From Gammaproteobacteria bacterium (GTDB taxonomy: Bacteria > Pseudomonadota > Gammaproteobacteria > Steroidobacterales > JABDLF01): a DNA stretch of 64,000 nucleotides. Under the pieces are notes generated by a model. The model saw only the letters and a list, made by a program, of their open reading frames with translations. It was not told the DNA's origin and did not search any database. Of this stretch, positions 1-12,267 are shown piece by piece (position 1 is the stretch's first letter; each line of letters opens with the position of its first letter). The stretch is taken from contig JABDLF010000002.1 in the NCBI GenBank assembly GCA_013003115.1, forward strand, positions 130,186 to 194,185, in the 5' to 3' direction. The translations under genes and the position numbers were made by a program.

Positions 1-214
1 AGGTTCCGACATAAATACGAATCTCCGGATGCTCGCGCTGCAGCGCTTCGAGGCCAGGCGGCGATTCACGCGTATCCGCAACGGTAACCGCAACACCGCG
101 GCGCGCCAGGAACCGGGCGACCGACAGGCCGGTTGCGCCAAGACCTGCTACCAGCACTTTGGCAGCTGTAACGGCCTGGTTGTTTTGCAAAGCGTTTACC
201 ATCTGATGATTCAT
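1..214 (-). CDS. murD: UDP-N-acetylmuramoylalanine--D-glutamate ligase, N-terminal part only (runs off the left edge)
   Basis: Reverse strand reads [61 protein letters not shown] at 214-212 overlaps the mraY stop; dcw synteny. Confidence 0.88.
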   Translation of the reverse strand, partial: MNHQMVNALQNNQAVTAAKVLVAGLGATGLSVARFLARRGVAVTVADTRESPPGLEALQREHPEIRIYVGT

Positions 215-1296
215 CAACGCAGCTTGAGCGTTGCGAGACCAACGAGCACGAGGATCACGGTGATGATCCAGAAGCGCACGATGACCTTGGGCTCTGCCCA
301 ACCCTTTAATTCGAAATGATGATGAAGCGGAGCCATTCGAAAGATGCGCTTGCCCGTCAGCTTGAACGAAGCAACCTGCAGCACGACGGAAACCGTCTCC
401 ATAACAAACACGCCGCCCATGATGAGCAGAACGATTTCCTGACGAACGATCACGGCCATAACGCCCAGCGCGGCGCCGAGCGCCAGTGCGCCGACATCGC
501 CCATAAAAACCTGCGCCGGGTAAGTGTTGAACCAGAGGAAACCGAGGCCCGCGCCGACCATCGCCGCGCTAACAATGAGGACTTCTCCGCTCCCCGGAAT
601 GTACGGAATGCCGAGATAACCCGAGAAATTGATGTTTCCTGATGCGTAGGCGAAAACACCGAGCGCGCCACCCACCATCACCGTCGGCATAATGGCCAGG
701 CCGTCCAGACCGTCAGTCAGATTGACGGCGTTACTGAAGCCCACAATCATGAGCCAGGCGAGCACAACGAAAAACACGCCAAGGGGCAGCATGACGTCCT
801 TGAACAAGGGCACGATTAGCTGAGTCTCAACGGGCTCGCGCGCAGTAAGAAAAAGTACCAGCGCAAAAACGACGCCGAAAAACGATTGCCAGAAAAACTT
901 TGCCTTCGCGCTCAGCCCCTTTGAGTTACCGAGTGTCAGTTTCTTGTAGTCATCAACAAAACCAATCGTGCCGAAACTGAAGGTCACGCCCAGAACGACC
1001 CAGACGTAGCGATTTTCGAGATCCGCCCACAGCAGAGTCGCGACAATCATTGCCACCAGGATTAGCGTGCCACCCATGGTCGGCGTGCCGGCTTTCAGAA
1101 AATGCGACTCCGGACCATCGTCGCGCACGCTCTGGCCAATTTGGTGAAAATTGAGCTTGCGTATCATCAGTGGCCCGAGCAGGAGCGCCATGAGCAGTGC
1201 CGTCAGGGCGCCCATAATCGCGCGCATCGTCAGGTAGCTGAACACGTTGAAGCCCGAGTAGATGCTGGTCAGGTAGTCTGTCAGGTAAAGCAGCAT
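214..1296 (-). CDS. mraY: Phospho-N-acetylmuramoyl-pentapeptide transferase MraY
   Basis: ORF 214..1368 trimmed to MLLYLTDYL; motifs [28 protein letters not shown]. Confidence 0.97.
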   Translation of the reverse strand: MLLYLTDYLTSIYSGFNVFSYLTMRAIMGALTALLMALLLGPLMIRKLNFHQIGQSVRDDGPESHFLKAGTPTMGGTLILVAMIVATLLWADLENRYVWVVLGVTFSFGTIGFVDDYKKLTLGNSKGLSAKAKFFWQSFFGVVFALVLFLTAREPVETQLIVPLFKDVMLPLGVFFVVLAWLMIVGFSNAVNLTDGLDGLAIMPTVMVGGALGVFAYASGNINFSGYLGIPYIPGSGEVLIVSAAMVGAGLGFLWFNTYPAQVFMGDVGALALGAALGVMAVIVRQEIVLLIMGGVFVMETVSVVLQVASFKLTGKRIFRMAPLHHHFELKGWAEPKVIVRFWIITVILVLVGLATLKLR

Positions 1297-1300
1297 CGGC

Positions 1301-2689
1301 TCAGCCCCCGTTCGCCTGTCGCTGCGCGCCATTGGCGTTTGCAACCAGCGCGTCAACGACCTGTTCAAGTTGCATTGAACGTGAAGCCTTCACCAGCACG
1401 GTGATGCCCTCGCCAACCTCACCCCGCAGCGCGTCGATGAGTTCTGCCGCGCGTGGATACCAGGTGGCGCCTTGCCCGAAACTCTTGACTGCCTCTGCTG
1501 ATAGCTCACCGGTCGCCAGCAAGCGCTTGACGCCGCTCGCGCGCGCGAGCTTGCCTGCGGCCGCATGCTGCCCGGTGGCCCCTGCACCCAGCTCGCCCAT
1601 GTCGCCGAGGACAAGCCAGGCTTCGCCACCGAGATCCCTTTGCACGTCCAGCGCCGCCCGCAACGAGTCCGGGTTCGCGTTATAAGTGTCATCGATAATG
1701 GTTGCGCCGGTTGCGGCGACGCGCAGCTGCAAACGCCCGGCGACGGTTTGGGTCGCTGCCAGGCCTTGCCTGATGTCATCGAGAGTTGCACCGGCCGACC
1801 AGGCCGCGGCCGCTGCTGCGAGCGCATTGCGCACGTTGTGCACACCGGCAAAAGGAATCGTGATTTCAGCTTGCCCGGCGCGGCTCTCAAGCCTGAAGCG
1901 CGTGGCCACCCCACCGTCGCCACCTTGCAACTCGATGTCTTTCGCAAAGAAATCGGCGTCGGCGTCAATGCCCACAGAAACCACCTGGCGGCGCCCGATA
2001 AGCCCGCGCCACATATCGGCAAACTCGTCGTCCGCATTCAAAACAGCAACGCCGGCGGGACCGAGGGCCGTAAACAGCTCGCCCTTCGCGCGCGCCACTC
2101 CCGCTACGCTGCCGAAACCTTCGAGATGGGCGGGGCCCGCGTTGCTGACGACGCCCACCGTGGGCAGCGCGAGCGTCGCGAGATAATCGATTTCGCCGGC
2201 GTGGTTAGCGCCCATCTCAACCACCGCGGCGCGGCTTCCCTCGTCGATCCCGAACAGAGTCAGCGGGACGCCAATGTCGTTGTTGAGGTTGCCGCGAGTC
2301 GCCAATACCGGCCCGCGCTGCCGCAGGATGCTGGCAATCATTTCTTTGATGGTTGTTTTGCCGTTGCTGCCTGTTACGGCAATCAGCGGTATGTCGAAGC
2401 GCTGGCGCCAGGCACGCGCGAGCCGACCGAGGGCGACACGTGTATCTGTGACGATGACCTGCGGCAAATCCAGCGGCATGAATTTTTGCACAAGAGCGCC
2501 AGCCGCTCCTTTGCGCGCAGCCTCTTCGACATAGGCGTTGCCGTCGAAATTCGGACCGCGCAGCGCCACGAACAATTCTCCGGGCCTGAGACCACGCGTG
2601 TCCGTAGAGACCGATTGGAAAAGCGCATCGTCACCCTTCAGTTTGCCGCCCGTTACGTCTGCAAGAAATGACATATGGAGCGGCTTCAT
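1301..2689 (-). CDS. murF: UDP-N-acetylmuramoyl-tripeptide--D-alanyl-D-alanine ligase
   Basis: Mur ligase [11 protein letters not shown] motif, dcw position between mraY and murE. Confidence 0.96.
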   Translation of the reverse strand: MKPLHMSFLADVTGGKLKGDDALFQSVSTDTRGLRPGELFVALRGPNFDGNAYVEEAARKGAAGALVQKFMPLDLPQVIVTDTRVALGRLARAWRQRFDIPLIAVTGSNGKTTIKEMIASILRQRGPVLATRGNLNNDIGVPLTLFGIDEGSRAAVVEMGANHAGEIDYLATLALPTVGVVSNAGPAHLEGFGSVAGVARAKGELFTALGPAGVAVLNADDEFADMWRGLIGRRQVVSVGIDADADFFAKDIELQGGDGGVATRFRLESRAGQAEITIPFAGVHNVRNALAAAAAAWSAGATLDDIRQGLAATQTVAGRLQLRVAATGATIIDDTYNANPDSLRAALDVQRDLGGEAWLVLGDMGELGAGATGQHAAAGKLARASGVKRLLATGELSAEAVKSFGQGATWYPRAAELIDALRGEVGEGITVLVKASRSMQLEQVVDALVANANGAQRQANGG

Positions 2690-4209
2690 GCGGACACCTC
2701 CTGTGCCCGGGGGACAATACCCAGCAGGCCTGAGACTACAGCCCGGTCACTGAACGGCTGCCGCCCGGCTGCGGTAGTCTGGTAGCTTTCGTGGCCCTTG
2801 CCGGCGACGATGACGACGTCTCCCTCACCGGCAACCGCAATTGCCGATTCGATGGCCGCTGCCCTGTCGCGTATAACGCGAGCCTGTGACCCTGCGCCGG
2901 CCACAATTGCATCAACAATGGCGTCGGGATCTTCGTTTCGAGGGTTGTCATCAGTGACGATAATCTCGTCCGCGAGGCGCGCCGCGATCCGTCCCATCTC
3001 CGGTCGCTTCCCGGGGTCGCGCTCGCCACCGCAGCCAAAAACCAGCAGCAGTTTTCCGCGGGCGTGGGCCCGCGCCGCGAGCAGTACTTTCTCGAGTGCA
3101 TCCGGCGTATGCGCGTAATCGACAACCACCAGCGGGCCCTGCTTGTTCCTGAACGTTTCCATGCGACCAGCAGGTGCCGAAACATTTTCCAGCGCCCTGA
3201 TCGATTCCCTGAAACTGAAGCCCCAGCAAAGCAGAATGCCAAGTGCAACGAGAAGATTGCCTGCATTGAACTCGCCGACGAGGCGGCTGTGCAGCCGCGC
3301 TGCGCCATAGCTGCCTTTTACCTGGAAGGTAATGCCCGACTCGTGAGCGTCAATATCGCCGTAGCTTAGCCAGTCGCCTTCCTTGTTCTCCGATCCCGGC
3401 GCCGCGATCAGAATGCGATGCGTCCCCTGCGGCGTTGCGGCTGCGATACGCGCGCCCGCCGGATCACCGCAGTTAATGACGGCATGTCCCGGAGTAAAGC
3501 GAGTGAAGAGCTCTGTTTTCGCAAGCGCGTAGCGATTCATGTCACCGTGGTAGTCAAGATGATCACGGCTCAGATTGGTGAAGCCTGCACATTCGAAACG
3601 AACAGCGTTGACCCGACCTTGAACAAGCGCGTGCGATGACACTTCCATTACAACGTGACGGATCCCGTCGTCGCGAAAGCCTGCAAGCTGTCGATGTACG
3701 CCAACAGCGTCCGGCGTTGTCAGGAGCGATGCTTTGAGATTGCCGGGGCGGCCGCTACCGAGTGTTCCTATGATTCCGCAGCCGGGCCCCAGCGTTTCGA
3801 GCGCCTGCGCAACAAAGAAAGCCGTGGATGTTTTGCCGTTTGTTCCGGTGATGCCGGCGACGTGCAGGCTCGCCGACGGCTGACCAAAAAACCGATCCGC
3901 AACAATGCCCGTCGCCTCGCGCAGACCGGGCACGGATACGCCGGTAATCCCGTCCGGCAATCCTGGCGCGCTTGCGCCTGCTGAAGGCTCCCAGGCTATG
4001 GCGGTGGCACCGCGAGAAATTGCTTCGTCTGCAAACTCGAGTCCGTGGCGCGCCGTGCCGGCACACGCAAGGAAGAGGCTCCCGGGCACAACTTCCTGAG
4101 CTGTTTGACTGATATCCGTTACGGCGACGTCCGGCAGGGTCTCGCCGGCCAGGTCCCCGAGCAGATTCGCCAGGGTGTTTTCCGGCCTGCTTGTTGGCGC
4201 AGCCATCAC
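2686..4209 (-). CDS. murE: UDP-N-acetylmuramoyl-L-alanyl-D-glutamate--2,6-diaminopimelate ligase
   Basis: GTNGKTS motif, DDNPRNEDP meso-DAP specificity motif, dcw synteny. Confidence 0.96.
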   Translation of the reverse strand: MMAAPTSRPENTLANLLGDLAGETLPDVAVTDISQTAQEVVPGSLFLACAGTARHGLEFADEAISRGATAIAWEPSAGASAPGLPDGITGVSVPGLREATGIVADRFFGQPSASLHVAGITGTNGKTSTAFFVAQALETLGPGCGIIGTLGSGRPGNLKASLLTTPDAVGVHRQLAGFRDDGIRHVVMEVSSHALVQGRVNAVRFECAGFTNLSRDHLDYHGDMNRYALAKTELFTRFTPGHAVINCGDPAGARIAAATPQGTHRILIAAPGSENKEGDWLSYGDIDAHESGITFQVKGSYGAARLHSRLVGEFNAGNLLVALGILLCWGFSFRESIRALENVSAPAGRMETFRNKQGPLVVVDYAHTPDALEKVLLAARAHARGKLLLVFGCGGERDPGKRPEMGRIAARLADEIIVTDDNPRNEDPDAIVDAIVAGAGSQARVIRDRAAAIESAIAVAGEGDVVIVAGKGHESYQTTAAGRQPFSDRAVVSGLLGIVPRAQEVSA

Positions 4210-5963
4210 GGCTCCGTCCTCGCCTGGATCGTGATGGGCGGATTGGTGGATTCCAGCGCAGGCGGCGCGATATCGTCTGGCGCTACGTTCAGAATTCGCA
4301 GCGCCCCGGCAGCAACGGCGGCAAACACTGGCGCCGCAACCTCGCCGCCGTGATATGCCTCGCCGGCCGGCTCATCAATCATGATGGCAATTGCCACGCG
4401 CGGCTGCTCAGCAGGTGCTACGCCAGCAAAGACCGCGTGATAGCGGTGCTGGGAATACCCCCCGGGCTCCGACTTGCGCGCAGTACCGGTCTTACCCGCA
4501 ACGCGATAGCCGCGCACCCGCGCCTCGCTGCCGGTGCCCTCGTCCCCTGTTACCGACTCCATAATATCGATAAGCCGTGACGCCGTTGCCGCCGACAAAA
4601 CCCTCTCACCTTCGGCAACGCCTTGCTCCCGGGTCATCACAACCGGTCGACGAATTCCCAGCGAACCGATGGCGGCGTAGGCCTGCGCAAGCTGCAGCGT
4701 TGTGACCGTAAGCCCGTAGCCGTAGGACAAGGTTGCCTGGTTGATCTCTCGCCAGTGCTGATAGTGATTGAGAAGGCCCGCAGACTCGCCCGGGAATCCG
4801 CTGCTCGTCAGTCGCCCCAGTCCAAGCCTTGAGAGCGTGCTCCACAGCACTTCGGGCTCCAGCGCCAGGGCGATATGGGTCATCCCGACATTACTCGACT
4901 TCGTGACAACGCCAGTCACGTCAGTCATTCCGTAATCGCGCCGATCGCTTATGGTCTTGTTGCCAACCCGCACAAATCCCGGGTGTGTGTCCACCGCCGT
5001 GCCAGGCTCAAACCGGCCGCTTTCAAGGGCCGCTGCAACGACCAGCGGTTTGATGCTCGAACCCGGCTCATAAATATCGGTAACGGCCCGATTGCGATAG
5101 CTGGACACCGGCGCGTCAGAACGATTATTCGGGTTGTACGATGGCTGATTGGCAATTGCGAGAACTTCGCCGGTTTGAATGTCGAGTACCACCACAGAGC
5201 CTGAGCGCCCGCCATGCTGGCGGATCGCCGAGAGAAGCTCCCGATAAGCAAGATATTGCACGCGCAGATCAATGCTCAGCGCCAGGTCTTTGCCTTCTTT
5301 GGGCCGGCTGATGCTCTCTACGTCACGCACAGTCTGGCCCAGCCGGTCTTTCAAAACGCGTTTAGCGCCATCCGTGCCGGCAAGCCAGTGATCGTAAGCA
5401 AGCTCCATACCCTCCTGACCACGATCATCAATATCGGTAAAGCCCACGAGGTGTGCGGTTACCTCACCCGCCGGGTAATAGCGGCGATATTCCCTGAGCA
5501 CATGCACCCCGGGGATCTCAAGCTGCATAACGCTTGCCGCCTGGGCCGGGCGCATGTGTCGGCTCAGGTAGACGAACTCCCTGTCGGCGTTTTTCTCGAT
5601 CTGCCTGACAAGGCTCTGGTGATCACGCTCCAGTGCGCGGGCCAGCACCGCGAGCTTGTCTTTGACCTTCACGAGCTGTCGGGGGTCGGCCCAGATCGTG
5701 TCAACCGGTGTGCTGATGGCCACCGGCTCTCCGTTGCGATCCGTAATGCGCCCGCGGTGCGCCGATATCTTTTCGGTGCGCAGGAAACGCGCCTCACCCT
5801 GCGCGGCCAGGAATCCGTTATCAAGAACCTGCAGGTCCACGGCGCGCGCCACCAGCGCTGCAAAGCAAAGAGTAAAAAGCCCCAGCACGAACGGTGCGCG
5901 CCAACGCCAACCAGATGGCCTTTGCCGATAACTGCCTATCGGAATGCTTGTACGGTTCTTCAT
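4206..5963 (-). CDS. ftsI: Peptidoglycan D,D-transpeptidase FtsI (PBP3)
   Basis: SSIK, SSN and KTGTAR penicillin-binding motifs, N-terminal TM, dcw synteny. Confidence 0.96.
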   Translation of the reverse strand: MKNRTSIPIGSYRQRPSGWRWRAPFVLGLFTLCFAALVARAVDLQVLDNGFLAAQGEARFLRTEKISAHRGRITDRNGEPVAISTPVDTIWADPRQLVKVKDKLAVLARALERDHQSLVRQIEKNADREFVYLSRHMRPAQAASVMQLEIPGVHVLREYRRYYPAGEVTAHLVGFTDIDDRGQEGMELAYDHWLAGTDGAKRVLKDRLGQTVRDVESISRPKEGKDLALSIDLRVQYLAYRELLSAIRQHGGRSGSVVVLDIQTGEVLAIANQPSYNPNNRSDAPVSSYRNRAVTDIYEPGSSIKPLVVAAALESGRFEPGTAVDTHPGFVRVGNKTISDRRDYGMTDVTGVVTKSSNVGMTHIALALEPEVLWSTLSRLGLGRLTSSGFPGESAGLLNHYQHWREINQATLSYGYGLTVTTLQLAQAYAAIGSLGIRRPVVMTREQGVAEGERVLSAATASRLIDIMESVTGDEGTGSEARVRGYRVAGKTGTARKSEPGGYSQHRYHAVFAGVAPAEQPRVAIAIMIDEPAGEAYHGGEVAAPVFAAVAAGALRILNVAPDDIAPPALESTNPPITIQARTEP

Positions 5964-6253
5964 GGGCGCAAGATCACAATTTCAGCGGGATCGGGTACGC
6001 GCATCTTCAGACGCTGCCGCGCCATTTGCTCGATGCGCGCATGCGTTGCCCAGGTGCTTTGCTCGATCAGCAACCGATCCCAGTCGATGTCCAGTTCATC
6101 ACGCTCGTCATAGAGCGCCTGCAAGTTAATAAATGCCTTGCGGGATTCATGCCGTGCATAAACGACGCCAAGCGCAGACGAGATTGTTCCCGCCCACAGC
6201 AGCACGAGGCCCAGCCAGGCGCTGCGAGAGAGCCCGTCATGTTCCGCCATCAC
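5960..6253 (-). CDS. ftsL: Cell division protein FtsL
   Basis: 97 aa bitopic coiled-coil protein between rsmH and ftsI. Confidence 0.88.
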   Translation of the reverse strand: MMAEHDGLSRSAWLGLVLLWAGTISSALGVVYARHESRKAFINLQALYDERDELDIDWDRLLIEQSTWATHARIEQMARQRLKMRVPDPAEIVILRP

Positions 6254-7185
6254 GGCAGACGCTCCGCGATCCGCATGATGGCGCTGCGCGCGCGCGGATT
6301 CGCTGCTAACTCTTCACGACCGGCGCGCACCGCCTTGCCAACCAGCTTAAGTATCGGACGCGCCTCCGGCGGTATGTCCGGCATGCCCGCATACATCGGG
6401 TCGGGTCGCGCGTGTCGTCGCATGAAGCGTTTCACGATGCGATCTTCGAGCGAATGAAAACTGATCACACAAAGGCGCCCGCCGGGCGCAAGGATTTTTA
6501 CTGCCTGACCGAGACATGAGTCAAGCTCTTCCAGTTCGCGATTGACGTGCATGCGGATTGCCTGAAAGCTGCGCGTTGCCGGATGTTTGTGACGCTCCCG
6601 CGACGGGCTTGCCTTGTCGATTAAGTCAGCGAGCTGCCGGGTCGTCTCGAGGGCGCTCCCGGCATCGTTCCTGATTGCCACAATGGCGCGTGCGATGCGG
6701 CGATGAAATTTTTCTTCGCCGTAGTCTCGAAGCACCTCCGAAATTTCTTTTTCGCTGGCGCGGCCGAGCCACTCAGATGCGGGCATCCCGGCGCCGGGGT
6801 CCATCCTCATGTCCAGCGGACCGTCAGACTGGAAGCTGAATCCTCGCGCCGGATCGTCCAGCTGCGGCGACGACACGCCGAGATCCATCAGGACGCCGCC
6901 CACCTGCGCCTGCCAGCCGAGCTCCGAAACGCAGGTCTCCAACTCGCTGAACGGCGCTTGTCGAATCCGCACCCTTGGGTCACCCGCAAACCTCTCACGC
7001 GCGTAGTCAATCGCGTCCGGGTCACGGTCCAGTACCAGCAGGCTGCCTTCTTTACCAAGACGCGCCAGCATTTCACTGGCGTGGCCGCCACGACCAAATG
7101 TCGCATCGACATATTTACCGTCCATAACTATGTTCAGCTTCGCTAATACTTCGTCTAGAAGTACTGGCTGGTGTGAAAACTCCAA
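6250..7185 (-). CDS. rsmH: 16S rRNA (cytosine(1402)-N4)-methyltransferase RsmH
   Basis: HQPVLLDEV, DATFGRGGHA, DLGVSSPQLD motifs. Confidence 0.97.
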   Translation of the reverse strand: MEFSHQPVLLDEVLAKLNIVMDGKYVDATFGRGGHASEMLARLGKEGSLLVLDRDPDAIDYARERFAGDPRVRIRQAPFSELETCVSELGWQAQVGGVLMDLGVSSPQLDDPARGFSFQSDGPLDMRMDPGAGMPASEWLGRASEKEISEVLRDYGEEKFHRRIARAIVAIRNDAGSALETTRQLADLIDKASPSRERHKHPATRSFQAIRMHVNRELEELDSCLGQAVKILAPGGRLCVISFHSLEDRIVKRFMRRHARPDPMYAGMPDIPPEARPILKLVGKAVRAGREELAANPRARSAIMRIAERLP

Positions 7186-7194
7186 GGCCCACCC

Positions 7195-7647
7195 CTAGAG
7201 CGACAGAGACTCAAGCTCACCGGTAAGGCCCTGATCAGGGTCCTGCTCCTGCAGCCATGCATCCCTCTTGGCATTCCAGCTTTCTTCGTCCCACAGCTCG
7301 AAACGATTGCCCTGCCCGATCAGCACCGCCTTCTTTGTAAGGCCGGCAAACTCCCGCAATTCGAGTGGCAGCAAAATCCGACCGCTGCCATCGAGATCAA
7401 CCTCTGTGGCGTAGCCGACCATCAGCCTCTGCAGCTTGCGCGCCTGGTGATTGAGGCTCGGCAAGCGCATTAGCTTGCGCTCGATCTCCTCCCAGTCAGG
7501 CATCGGATAAATCAGCAGGCAGTAGTCACGGTCGACGGTAACGACCATTTGCCCGCTGCAACGGCTTGTGATTTGCTCGCGATAGCGCGTGGGAACCGAG
7601 AGACGTCCCTTTGCATCGAGCGTTATTTTGCTGGCACCACGAAACAT
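7195..7647 (-). CDS. mraZ: Transcriptional regulator MraZ
   Basis: MFRGASKITLDAKGRLSVPTRYR and DGSGRILLPLELREFA SpoVT-AbrB repeats. Confidence 0.97.
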   Translation of the reverse strand: MFRGASKITLDAKGRLSVPTRYREQITSRCSGQMVVTVDRDYCLLIYPMPDWEEIERKLMRLPSLNHQARKLQRLMVGYATEVDLDGSGRILLPLELREFAGLTKKAVLIGQGNRFELWDEESWNAKRDAWLQEQDPDQGLTGELESLSL

Positions 7648-7675
7648 GTTTTTAGCTCAGGGGGCAGGGTCGCAA

Positions 7676-7700
7676 CCCATTTTTTCCCACTTTTTACCAC
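7676..7700 (-). promoter_or_regulatory. MraZ-binding box: three repeats at exact 10-bp spacing
   Basis: Minus strand GTGGT-AAAAA-GTGGG-AAAAA-ATGGG; matches the TGGGN-N5 repeat pattern of MraZ operators. Confidence 0.8.
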
Positions 7701-7708
7701 TTCGTGAC

Positions 7709-7737
7709 ACTATGCTGTCGACATATTTAAGTGTCAA
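7709..7737 (-). promoter_or_regulatory. Sigma70-type promoter for mraZ/dcw cluster
   Basis: Minus strand TTGACA (7737-7732), 17-bp spacer, CATAGT (7714-7709), directly upstream of the MraZ box. Confidence 0.65.
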
Positions 7738-7985
7738 CATGCTGCTGCAAAAAACTGTTTCCCCACAACCACTTAGGGGGGCAAACCGGTGAAAGTTTGA
7801 GCAGTTTGAACGGGGCTTTCAAGCCTGAAATCAGTAGCTTGTGAGCACTTCTTTCGGCTGGCCTCAAGAACAGCGCACGAAGGCCTGTTTGCCACTGCTA
7901 TTCCGGCTGTAGAACGCGATTAGCGCAAAGCTTTAAATATCAGTTAGTTAGGCGGGTTATCCTGATTTAGACCCCGTGGCAAGGA

Positions 7986-8352
7986 GTGGGAGCCGGCCGT
8001 TAAGCCGGGTTCTGTCGTGGGCAGCCATTCATCTGGGTCGCATGTCGCCATGCGCCTCAAGCAACCTACCCGGGGACACGCGCGGGCCGCGCGCTGCGGC
8101 ACAAGGCCGCCTGCCCCCCTATTTGGTCTTGCTCCGGGTGGGGTTTACCGTGCCGCGGCATGTTGCCACCCGCGCGGTGCGCTCTTACCGCACCTTTTCA
8201 CCCTTACCGGCATCCGAAGATGCTTAGGCGGTATTTTTTCTGTGGCACTTTCCGTAGGCTCACGCCTCCCAGGCGTTACCTGGCACCCTGCCCTGCGGAG
8301 CCCGGACTTTCCTCGGCACAATAATGCGCCGCGACTGCCTGGCCGACTCCCG
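7986..8352 (-). ncRNA. rnpB: RNase P RNA, bacterial class A
   Basis: Minus strand has GAGGAAAGTCCGGGCTCC near the 5' end, ACGGAAAGTGCCACAGAAA, and AGAACCCGGCTTA near the 3' end; terminal helix GGGAGTCGGCC/GGCCGGCTCCC; located between rsmI and mraZ. Confidence 0.96.
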
Positions 8353-8358
8353 AGCGCA

Positions 8359-8387
8359 ACCATAGAGCCGTGCCACCTTGCTTACAA
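8359..8387 (-). promoter_or_regulatory. Candidate rnpB promoter
   Basis: Minus strand TTGTAA - 17 bp - TATGGT, about 7 nt before the inferred RNA start. Confidence 0.5.
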
Positions 8388-8401
8388 CCCGTATATGCGG
8401 T

Positions 8402-9250
8402 TTAAGCCTCCGAATTCGAGCTACCGCAGATGCGCTGCGTTATGGCGTAAGCCTCGTTTCGGCCCGCGCCGGTAAGCCTCGACAAGACCCTGGCGGCATC
8501 TCTCGGCGACAGGTGTTCCAGCAAAATGCGCGCGGTGTCTTCAAGCTCTCGCTCTTCGGGCCGTGCCGCTTCGACCCCCGCCACCAGCAGCACCAGCTCT
8601 CCCCGTGTCATTGTGGACTCACCCTTCGCGCGCTCGAGAAGGGTCTCAAGGGACCCACGATAGACCTGCTCATGAATCTTGGTCAGCTCGCGAGCCAGCG
8701 CCGCATTTCGCAGGCTGCCAAACACATCGCACATGGCCTGCAGATCGTCGAGCAGACGATGTGGTGCGACATAAAAAATCATCGTCGCCTGCAGATCCGA
8801 TAGCGTCTCGAGCCGGGCTGAGCGCGCCCCCGCGCGAGCGGGCAGAAAGCCCTCGAACCAGAATTGCTCGCCAGGCAGCGCCGCCACCGACAGCGCCGCT
8901 ATGGCGGCGGCCGGTCCGGGGATCGGCGAAACCGGGATGCCCGCCGCTGCCGCTGCCGCCACCAGGCGCGAGCCCGGATCACTCAGCAGCGGCGTGCCGG
9001 CATCGCTGATCAGTGCAATAGATGCGCCCTCCTCCAGCTTCTCGATAATAGCCGGGACCCGGCTGGCTTCATTGTGCTCGTGCAGCGAAATCATCCCCGT
9101 GCCGATGCCAAAATGGTCGAGGAGCTTGCGGCTGTGGCGGGTGTCCTCCGCCGCGATCATACTGACCGATGACAGGATGTCCCGACCACGCGCACTCAGG
9201 TCGCCAAGATTGCCGATCGGGGTAGCGACCACATACAGGCATCCCTTCAT
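8402..9250 (-). CDS. rsmI: 16S rRNA (cytidine(1402)-2'-O)-methyltransferase RsmI
   Basis: MKGCLYVVATPIGNLGDLS, AEDTRHSRKLL, SDAGTPLLSDPG; start trimmed from ORF to ATG at 9250. Confidence 0.95.
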   Translation of the reverse strand: MKGCLYVVATPIGNLGDLSARGRDILSSVSMIAAEDTRHSRKLLDHFGIGTGMISLHEHNEASRVPAIIEKLEEGASIALISDAGTPLLSDPGSRLVAAAAAAGIPVSPIPGPAAAIAALSVAALPGEQFWFEGFLPARAGARSARLETLSDLQATMIFYVAPHRLLDDLQAMCDVFGSLRNAALARELTKIHEQVYRGSLETLLERAKGESTMTRGELVLLVAGVEAARPEERELEDTARILLEHLSPRDAARVLSRLTGAGRNEAYAITQRICGSSNSEA

Positions 9251-9288
9251 AATTTGACAGCACTCCTGACAGCTCTGACACTGCACCC

Positions 9289-11225
9289 ATGTACAGATAC
9301 ACAAGCATCCTGCACTCCTCGCCGCTGACGGCGCAAGCATCCGGTTGCGCAGCAAAGACGTGGCGATCGCTTGCCTTCGTGCTTGCGCTTGGGCTGCTGG
9401 CCGCCTGCGATGTCGTTCCTGAGCGCCGTGGCGAAACGGACGACCGCTACATACAAACACGAGCGGAGCGCCTTGAGCGATCAGGGCGCCACGATCTGGC
9501 CGCTGAGCTTTATGAGCAGCTCGCGGGGCGCGATGACGCGAATCAGCGGTTCTGGCTCGCAGCTGCGAATCAGTGGCACGCTGCCGGCGAGTGGCGCGAC
9601 GTCGAACGCGTTTTAAGTGAAATCACTGTGCCGCTCAGCGAAGACCAGTTGCTGCAGAAAGCCCTGCTGGGCGCCTCTGCCGCACTTTCACTGGAGGCGC
9701 CCGCAAGAGCCCGCATGTGGCTGTCTGGCCTGCCCGGGGAAACGCCGGACAGAGCCCGGTCTGCTTTGAAATGGATTGAGGTGCGGCTGTCTCTGGCAGA
9801 AGGAGACCCGCGCAAGGCCATTGAACTCAACGACGAACGAGAGATGTGGCTCGCAAATGCAAAAGACATCCTCGCCGGTCGGCGCGCCCTTTTGGCGGCC
9901 CTTGCCGATGAACAACTCCTTGGCCGCTCAGCGCCAGCAAGGCCGGATGAAGAGGTATATGCAGGCTGGCTGGATCTTGCCATGATCCGCTCCGGCGCTG
10001 ATCGCGATCCGTTTGTCGTGCGCTCTTCACTACGTGAATGGGGCGAACGCTACCCCGAGCACCCGGCCCAGGTCCTGTTGGCAGAGCTCCTGGCCGAATA
10101 CAGGCAGTTGCTCGATTATCCCGAGCGACTGGCGGTACTGTTACCACTGAGCGGGCGTTTTGCCACAGCGGGTCAGGCCGTTCGTGACGGGATGCTGGCC
10201 GCCTACCTGCGCCAGGACGAGACGCGTCCCGAACTGCATTTCTTCGACACCGGCAAACATAACGTGGTTGATTTGTACGCCCGTGCCGCCAGTGAAAATG
10301 CAGACTTCATTATTGGCCCCCTGACCCGGGATGCACTCGACGAGCTTGCCGCAGCGGCGCCCTTAAGCGTGCCAACGCTCGCGCTGAACAATTTGACGGA
10401 ACAATTACCACGACCCGGCCTTTACCAGTTCGGGCTTACACCGGAGGACGAGGCGCGCCAGGCAGCGCGTCGGCTGCTGGCGAGCGGCCTGGTGCAGGGA
10501 ATTGCACTGGTCCCGGCATCTGACTGGGGCGGTCGCATGCTGGCAGCATTCAGCGAAGAACTCGAAACCGCCGGGGGCATACTCCTCGACTACCAGGAGT
10601 ACGCACCGCGCGACGACGACTTTTCCGCCCCCATTACAACGATCCTGCACCTGGCAGAGAGCCGCGCACGCTATCGAAGCCTGTCCGGCGTACTCGGTCG
10701 GCGCCTCGAGTTTGAGCCGCGCCGGCGTGAGGATGTGCAGTTCATATTCCTCGCGGCGACGCCCGAATCGGGGCGACTCATTCGCCCGCAGCTCCGATTT
10801 CACTATGCATCCGACCTGCCCGTATTCTCCACCTCGGCAATCTACGAGCCCCGCCCCGGGCGCAACGGCGACCTGAATGGCATCAGCTTCGTGGACATAC
10901 CGTGGCTGATCGAAGGCGCTGAGGATACATCTGCGCTGCGCGAGCAGCTGGCGGCGTTGTTCCCACAACGCATGCAGAGCTGGCCGCGCCTTTATGCCCT
11001 GGGGTACGACGCCTATCGACTCGTACCCGCGCTTTTTAGTGGCCGACTCACGGAAGATGGTGTGATCAAAGGACTGACCGGCGATCTGACCATGACGCGT
11101 GATGGCCAGATAATGAGAAAAATGCGCTGGGCGCAGTTCACAGGGGGCGCGCCGGCCTTGCTTGAAGACATTGCGCCGCGCGAGACGGTAGAGCCGCGCG
11201 AGACGGTAGAGCCGCCGGAGCAATT

Positions 11226-11229
<4 letters not shown>
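9289..11229 (+). CDS. lpoA: Penicillin-binding protein activator LpoA family lipoprotein
   Basis: Lipobox LLAACD, LppC/periplasmic-binding-like domain, divergent from rsmI and followed by yraN. Confidence 0.88.
11176..11211 (+). repeat. Perfect 18-bp tandem duplication in the 3' end of lpoA
   Basis: CCGCGCGAGACGGTAGAG x2, encodes PRETVEPRETVE. Confidence 0.95.
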
Positions 11230-12225
<996 letters not shown>

Positions 12226-12267
12226 GCGCTGGCCCGCGCGCGACCTGAAGCGTAAGGCGGCCCTGGC

